Assembly (NCBI GenBank): GCA_044375105.1
Contig: JBILNK010000079.1
Coordinates: forward strand, 1 to 18,147
Length of the DNA: 18,147 nt
Direction of reading: 5' to 3'
Source of the DNA: JBIKLM01 sp044375105
Lineage (GTDB): Bacteria; Planctomycetota; UBA1135; GCA-002686595
Under the pieces are notes generated by a model that had not been told where the DNA came from, did not search any database, and worked only from the letters and a program-made list of their open reading frames with translations. A program made the position numbers and the translations under genes. Below are positions 14,224-18,147 of the stretch, one piece after another (within the stretch, counting starts at the first letter, position 1; each line of letters begins with the position of its first letter).

Positions 14224-14325
14224 CCAGGCGGCTAAAGCCTGGGTTCCGCCTGGAACGAGGAAAGGCTTCAGGGTCCAAAGCCCTCCACGGGCCCTTGTTC
14301 GGGCTGCTGCGACGCGGGAGGGCTT
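14224..14325 (+). other. Cluster of strong inverted repeats, possible structured RNA
   Basis: The first hairpin pairs CCAGGCGG (14224-14231) with CCGCCTGG (14246-14253). A second, incompatible one pairs AAGCCT (14235-14240) with AGGCTT (14263-14268) around an inner GTTCC/GGAAC stem with loop GCCT. A third pairs AAGCCCTCC (14278-14286) with GGAGGGCTT (14317-14325) over an inner GCCC/GGGC. The cluster lies about 240 bases before cheA. Whether it is transcribed is unknown. Confidence 0.35.
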
Positions 14326-14564
14326 GAACGGCCCAATCTGGCGAGTCGGAGCGCAGCGGAATCGCCCGGGCAGCCTGTTGGCGTGCCCCTGGGGCAGCCT
14401 GCTGAGTCCACAGAGGCCAGGACCGCCGCTGCTCGCCGCCCACGCCCGAGCCTCCGAGCAACTCAGCGGTCGAGTGGTGCCTGGGGCCGCGTCTGGCACC
14501 CGCGGGCGCATCGGCAGAAGGAAGCCGGTGCGGGCGCCCGATAACCACTTGAGCGGCTGTCCCC

Positions 14565-17324
14565 ATGACCCTCCCGATCAGCGCCCACTCCGAGGCCCTC
14601 GCCAAGGCCATCGTCCTATCCGATCCGGCCAAAGACCCCGCGGCTTTCGAGGTGCCGCTGGCCGCGATATCGGCGCTGGCGCAGGAGCTCAGCTGGAGCC
14701 CCTTGGCGGACCTGTGCCGGCAGGCGCTCGAGGCCCTGCGCGACCTCCGCCCGGGTGCAGATGGGGCCGCCTGTCTGGATCGTCTGGAGCTGGTCGTGAT
14801 GGAGGCCGCCAGCCTCGCGGATCGGTTGGCCCGGGGTCAGGCGGCCGAACCGGTACCGCTGGACGAGTCGAGTCAGGATGACGGTTCCGACGGTCCTGTG
14901 AGTTCGAGTCTGGAGATCGAACCAGAGCTCCTCGAGCTGTTCCTGAGCGGCGCTGATGAAAACCTGAGCGGAATCGAGCGCAACCTGCTGGAGCTCGAGA
15001 AGGTGCCGCAGCGCCAGGACCTGTGGGCCGAGTTGCGTCGCCAGGTGCACACTCTCAAGGGAGAATGCGGGGTACTTTCCCTGGGGCCGGTCCAGGTGGT
15101 GCTCCACGAAGCCGAGTCGTATCTCGACCGCATCGCCAGCGCTGGAGTCGCGGAGGCGCTCGATCCCTGCTTCCCCCTGGTCGACTGGCTCCGCAGCGTG
15201 CTCGCCTGCATTCGCTCGCGCACAGGCCGCCTGCCGGATGGCGCAGCCGAGCTGCGAGCTTGTTTCCAGACCGGGAGTAAGCTGTCACGCCCGGCATCCG
15301 AGCCGCCCACCCGCCTCGACCGAAACGGGCCGGTCGCCGGGCAGAGCCCGCGGCCATCGAAGCCGATCGTCTTCGCGGCCGAGGTCCTGCAGGACGAGGC
15401 CCTGCCGGACTTCATCAACGAAGCCCGCCAGCATCTCGAAAGTGCTGAAGCCGCGCTGCTGGCGTTGGAACGCCAGCCGGACGATCCAGAGCCCCTCAAC
15501 GTGGTCTTCAGGGCCTTCCACACCATCAAAGGCGTCGCGGGGTTCTTGAACCTGGGGCCGATCGTTCGCCTGGCCCACTCGACGGAAACTCTGATGGATG
15601 AGGCCCGCAAGGGCCGCCGGCTGTCCACTCCCGCGCACATCGGTCTGATCTTGGCGTCCAACGACGCCACGAGCCGCCTTCTGGGTGCACTGACGGGTGC
15701 GCCCGCTCCTGAAGCGGCCGAAATCGACCTCTTGATCGACAGGATCGACGCCGCCACCCGGGGCGATCTCGTCGCCGAACCGACTCCGATCAGCCCCCGG
15801 CAACAGGCTCAGGAGCCCATCGTTGTCCAGAGCGGCGAAGAAATTGAATCGGTTGCCAAGCACCCCGCCACGGCGGTCAAGCGGATCGGCGAGGTCCTGC
15901 TCGCACGCTCGGCCTTGAGCCTCCAGGACCTCCAGTTCGCCTTGGCGCGGCAAGAGCAGCTGAACAGCGAGGGACGCCCGGCAGAGCTAGGCGACCTGTT
16001 GGTCGAGTTGGGGCTGATCCAGCGTGGGCAGCTCGAGGAAGCTCTGGCCTCCGAGGGTCGGTTGTCACCGATCATGAAGTCGCTCGAGAACTCCGCGAAC
16101 ACTCCTCCACTCGATGTCGAGATGGCGCGTAAGCTGCGCGTGGAGAGTACGGTCATGGTGGCGACTCAGCGCCTCGACATGCTGGTCGATATGGTGGGGG
16201 AGCTGGTCATCGCCCAGCAGATGATCGTCCAGGATCCCCAGCTGGGTAGCCTGCACAGCGAGACGCTGAGCCGCAACCTAACACAGGTCAGCAAGATTAC
16301 GCGTGATTTGCAGGAGGCATCGATGTCTCTGCGCATGGTGACCTTCAAGTCGACCTTCCAGAAGATGAGCCGGCTGGTTCGGGACGTTGCGGTCAAGTCC
16401 GGAAGAGACGTCGTCCTGACAATCAATGGCGCCGACACGGAGGTCGACCGTACCGTCGTCGAGAAAGTCAGCGATCCGCTGATCCACATTCTGCGAAACG
16501 CCATCGATCACGGGCTAGAAAAGCCCGATGAGCGGCGAGCCGTCGGCAAGTCGGAGAAAGGGCAGCTCTGGCTCGAAGCCTATACGAAGAGCGGCTCGAT
16601 CATCATCGAGGTCCGGGATGACGGACGCGGAATTTGTCGTGACAAGATCATCGCGAAGGCCATCGCGGTCGGCCTGATCAGCGATCCCCAGCGCGCTCAG
16701 GACCTGAGCGAAAACGAAGTCTTCAAGCTGATCTTCACGCCAGGATTTTCTACCGCCGAAAAAGTGACCAATATCTCGGGACGAGGTGTCGGGCTGGATG
16801 TGGTCAAGCGCAATATCGAGAGTATGCGTGGCAAGATCGAAATTGCCTCGAAAAAGGGCTTCGGCACGATATTCACTCTGAAACTTCCGCTGACGCTGGC
16901 GATCATCGACGGAATGATCGTGCGTTGCGGTTCGGAGCGTTACGTGCTGCCAACCCTGTCGATCGTGCAGAGCTTCCGACCGAGCACAGAGACGCTTCAC
17001 CGGGTGCTGTCCCGAGGCGAATTGATCGAGGTCCGGGGGCGGCTGGTGCCCGTCTTCTCGTTGGCAGATGTTCTGCGGGACCGGTCCGGGTCCTCGGTGC
17101 GTTCCACGAACGGGATCTTGGTCCTGATCGAGTCTACCGGCGGTCAGATCTGTGTCCTGGTCGACGCAATCCTCGGCCAGCAGCAGGTCGTGATCAAGAG
17201 CCTTGGCAAAAGCATTCCAAGTATCGAAGGCATCTCGGGTGGCGCAATCCTGGGCGACGGCCAAGTGGCGCTGATCGTCGATGTGGAACGCGTGATTTCA
17301 CGACTGACCCTGACCATCGGCTGA
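14565..17324 (+). CDS. cheA: CheA-type chemotaxis histidine kinase with two HPt domains and an MshEN-like insert
   Basis: A 919-residue kinase that phosphorylates response regulators in the chemotaxis complex. ATG 14565 is the first possible start, because an in-frame TGA lies at 14550. Domains: an N-terminal helical segment (about 25-90) that may be an HPt without its His; HPt1 (about 120-190, VHTLKGE, His162); HPt2 (about 280-350, FHTIKG, His319); two 24-residue motifs at 440-463 and 474-497 like MshEN; the dimerisation domain (about 523-600, TQRLDMLVDMVGELVIAQQ); the HATPase with N-box HILRNAIDHGLE (641-652), G1 DDGRGI (685-690) and G2 GRGVGLDVVKRN (739-750); and a CheW-like domain (about 777-915). 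No CheY-binding P2 domain was recognised. It is followed 16 bases later by cheW. Confidence 0.95.
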   Translation: MTLPISAHSEALAKAIVLSDPAKDPAAFEVPLAAISALAQELSWSPLADLCRQALEALRDLRPGADGAACLDRLELVVMEAASLADRLARGQAAEPVPLDESSQDDGSDGPVSSSLEIEPELLELFLSGADENLSGIERNLLELEKVPQRQDLWAELRRQVHTLKGECGVLSLGPVQVVLHEAESYLDRIASAGVAEALDPCFPLVDWLRSVLACIRSRTGRLPDGAAELRACFQTGSKLSRPASEPPTRLDRNGPVAGQSPRPSKPIVFAAEVLQDEALPDFINEARQHLESAEAALLALERQPDDPEPLNVVFRAFHTIKGVAGFLNLGPIVRLAHSTETLMDEARKGRRLSTPAHIGLILASNDATSRLLGALTGAPAPEAAEIDLLIDRIDAATRGDLVAEPTPISPRQQAQEPIVVQSGEEIESVAKHPATAVKRIGEVLLARSALSLQDLQFALARQEQLNSEGRPAELGDLLVELGLIQRGQLEEALASEGRLSPIMKSLENSANTPPLDVEMARKLRVESTVMVATQRLDMLVDMVGELVIAQQMIVQDPQLGSLHSETLSRNLTQVSKITRDLQEASMSLRMVTFKSTFQKMSRLVRDVAVKSGRDVVLTINGADTEVDRTVVEKVSDPLIHILRNAIDHGLEKPDERRAVGKSEKGQLWLEAYTKSGSIIIEVRDDGRGICRDKIIAKAIAVGLISDPQRAQDLSENEVFKLIFTPGFSTAEKVTNISGRGVGLDVVKRNIESMRGKIEIASKKGFGTIFTLKLPLTLAIIDGMIVRCGSERYVLPTLSIVQSFRPSTETLHRVLSRGELIEVRGRLVPVFSLADVLRDRSGSSVRSTNGILVLIESTGGQICVLVDAILGQQQVVIKSLGKSIPSIEGISGGAILGDGQVALIVDVERVISRLTLTIG

Positions 17325-17340
17325 GACGGCCCAAAGTACT

Positions 17341-17838
17341 ATGTCCAAGACCCTCGACACCCTCGGTCCCAAGGCAGGCAAATATCTCACTTTCCTGCTG
17401 GCTAATGGAGACTACGGCGTGCCCATCCTGCTCGTGCGGGAGATCATTGCGATGCACGCGATCACGGCGCTGCCCAGGCTGCCCAGCCACATCAAGGGCG
17501 TCATCAATCTGCGTGGGCGGGTCATCCCCGTGGTTGATCTGCGCCTCAGGCTCGGCATGCCACAAGCGGATTACGACAAACACACCTGCATCATCGTCAT
17601 CGACGCCAGTTGGATGAGTGATGGGGACAACGCCATGATCGGCTGCATCGTGGATACGGTCAATGAGGTCCTGTTCGTCGACGAGCAGCAGATCGAACCG
17701 ACGCCCAGCTTCGGACTTGGTGTCGACACGAGCATCGCCATGGGCGTCGTCAAGCATCACGACCGTTCAACGGTCATGACACTGCTCGATATCCGTCGAG
17801 TCCTGGGGCAGATCGATGCTGTGAACCAAGCGGTCTGA
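17341..17838 (+). CDS. cheW: CheW chemotaxis coupling protein
   Basis: A 165-residue protein made of a single CheW domain, the usual length. It bridges chemoreceptors to the CheA kinase in the signalling array. Characteristic parts are KYLTFLLANGDYGVPILLVREII (about 14-36), LPRLPSHIKGVINLRGRVIPVVDLRLRLGM (about 44-73), where the NLRG-x-VIPV-x-DLR motif is typical, and a C-terminal strand with MTLLDIRRVL. The 16-base gap to cheA and the 10-base gap to the next gene indicate one operon. The start is ATG 17341; the preceding AAAGTACT has no good Shine-Dalgarno match. Confidence 0.95.
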   Translation: MSKTLDTLGPKAGKYLTFLLANGDYGVPILLVREIIAMHAITALPRLPSHIKGVINLRGRVIPVVDLRLRLGMPQADYDKHTCIIVIDASWMSDGDNAMIGCIVDTVNEVLFVDEQQIEPTPSFGLGVDTSIAMGVVKHHDRSTVMTLLDIRRVLGQIDAVNQAV

Positions 17839-17848
17839 GCGAGATACA

Positions 17849-18147
17849 ATGCACTCCAAGCCTGAGGGACCGGCCCCCACCGTCAGCGCCCGCGATCTGG
17901 GTGAGCTATCGCAGGTCGCCAGCCAGTTGTGGGGGCTGCAGATCGGCGAGAAGAGGCGTTCCGTGATCGAGGGGCGGCTCACGAAACTTCTCGCGGAGAC
18001 CGGGTGTGAAAACCTGTCTAGCCTCGTACGAGCGTTGCGCCTGGGACGAGACCCACGCATGGCATTGTCTGCATTCGACGTGCTCTCAACCAATTATACG
18101 CACTTTTTTCGAGAGGCCAGCCACTTCGAGTGGCTCCGCAGCGAAGT
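17849..18147 (+). CDS. cheR: CheR chemoreceptor methyltransferase, N-terminal part
   Basis: An open frame from ATG 17849 runs to the window end, giving about 99 residues. It matches the all-helical N-terminal domain of CheR, the S-adenosylmethionine-dependent glutamate methyltransferase of receptors. The visible parts are WGLQIGEKRRSVIEGRLTKLL, where the family has its GI-x-x-x-x-K-x-x-x-x-x-RL pattern, and STNYTHFFREASHFEWL, which corresponds to the TTN-x-T-x-FFRE-x-x-HF signature before the SAM-binding domain. It lies 10 bases after cheW in the same direction. The catalytic domain is outside the window. Confidence 0.88.
   Translation, partial: MHSKPEGPAPTVSARDLGELSQVASQLWGLQIGEKRRSVIEGRLTKLLAETGCENLSSLVRALRLGRDPRMALSAFDVLSTNYTHFFREASHFEWLRSE

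Larger units (their letters stand above)
13101..14564. other. Gene-poor 1.46-kb region upstream of the chemotaxis operon
   Basis: I found no protein gene that I can support. Long open frames exist on both strands (for example 13685-14881 plus and 13261-14511 minus), but their translations are Pro/Arg/Gly/Ser-rich, match nothing I recognise and overlap each other. The base composition is also more mixed than in the flanking coding DNA to the left. Structures seen include GCCGC/GCGGC at 13286-13300, GGCCA/TGGCC at 13598-13619 with a T-run at 13632-13636, and the perfect ACCGGAAA/TTTCCGGT hairpin at 13946-13964. There are also three nested hairpins at 14224-14325, a GGGCAGCCTG direct repeat at 14368 and 14392, and a hairpin GCATCGG/CCGGTGC at 14508-14531 just before cheA. 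No tRNA, tmRNA or RNase P RNA was recognised. Confidence 0.55.

Noticed and set aside
13261..14511. A 416-codon minus-strand open frame in the gene-poor region
   Set aside because: The translation is Ser/Pro/Arg/Gly-rich with no hydrophobic core or known motif, and it overlaps a similar frame on the other strand.
13101..14564. Searched by eye for tRNA, tmRNA, RNase P RNA, 6S RNA and c-di-GMP riboswitch signatures
   Set aside because: None of the conserved core sequences was found; the hairpins seen do not match these families.
13685..14881. A 398-codon plus-strand open frame running into cheA
   Set aside because: It overlaps the first 317 bases of cheA in another frame. The translation is low-complexity, with no family recognised; a short Leu/Pro segment near its start was not enough to support a gene.
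1..18147. CRISPR arrays, insertion sequences and prophage genes
   Set aside because: No regularly spaced repeats, no transposase-like protein and no phage structural gene was seen. The GGGCAGCCTG pair at 14368 and 14392 is too short and only double.

Overview
The window is 18.1 kb of very GC-rich bacterial DNA with dense, mostly single-copy housekeeping genes, one envelope-signalling module and the start of a chemotaxis operon. Several traits fit a deep-branching high-GC phylum, most likely Planctomycetota: an ECF sigma factor next to an Ala-rich helical-repeat membrane protein, a diverged secretin-like exported protein, a short basic bS21, an orphan ABC-2-like membrane protein, and operon-leading genes without Shine-Dalgarno sequences. 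This placement is inference; Myxococcota or Acidobacteriota cannot be excluded by reading alone.

Left part (1-5976). The 3' end of rarA (AAA+ replication-recombination ATPase) enters from the left. Its tail overlaps, tail to tail, a small exported protein on the minus strand. A plus-strand run follows: an ECF sigma factor, a GTGA-overlapping single-pass membrane protein with an Ala-rich HEAT-like C-terminal domain (the position of an anti-sigma factor), and an exported protein whose layout resembles planctomycete secretin-family proteins.

Middle part (5977-13100). recD2 (minus strand) is divergent from the bS21 gene, and an RluA-type pseudouridine synthase follows. An ABC-2-like multi-pass membrane protein (minus strand) is divergent from a translationally coupled pair: a COG2945-type alpha/beta hydrolase and a hotdog acyl-CoA thioesterase. 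Hairpins that may act as terminators lie between these units.

Right part (13101-18147). About 1.46 kb has no convincing gene and is lower in GC, with several strong inverted repeats, including two hairpins that exclude each other. After it come cheA, cheW and the start of cheR in one tight operon. CheA has two HPt domains and, between HPt2 and the kinase core, a tandem 24-residue motif that matches the spacing of the c-di-GMP-binding MshEN domain with some key residues changed. This is the most interesting signal in the window. Codon and base use in the chemotaxis operon is visibly less GC-rich than in the left part.
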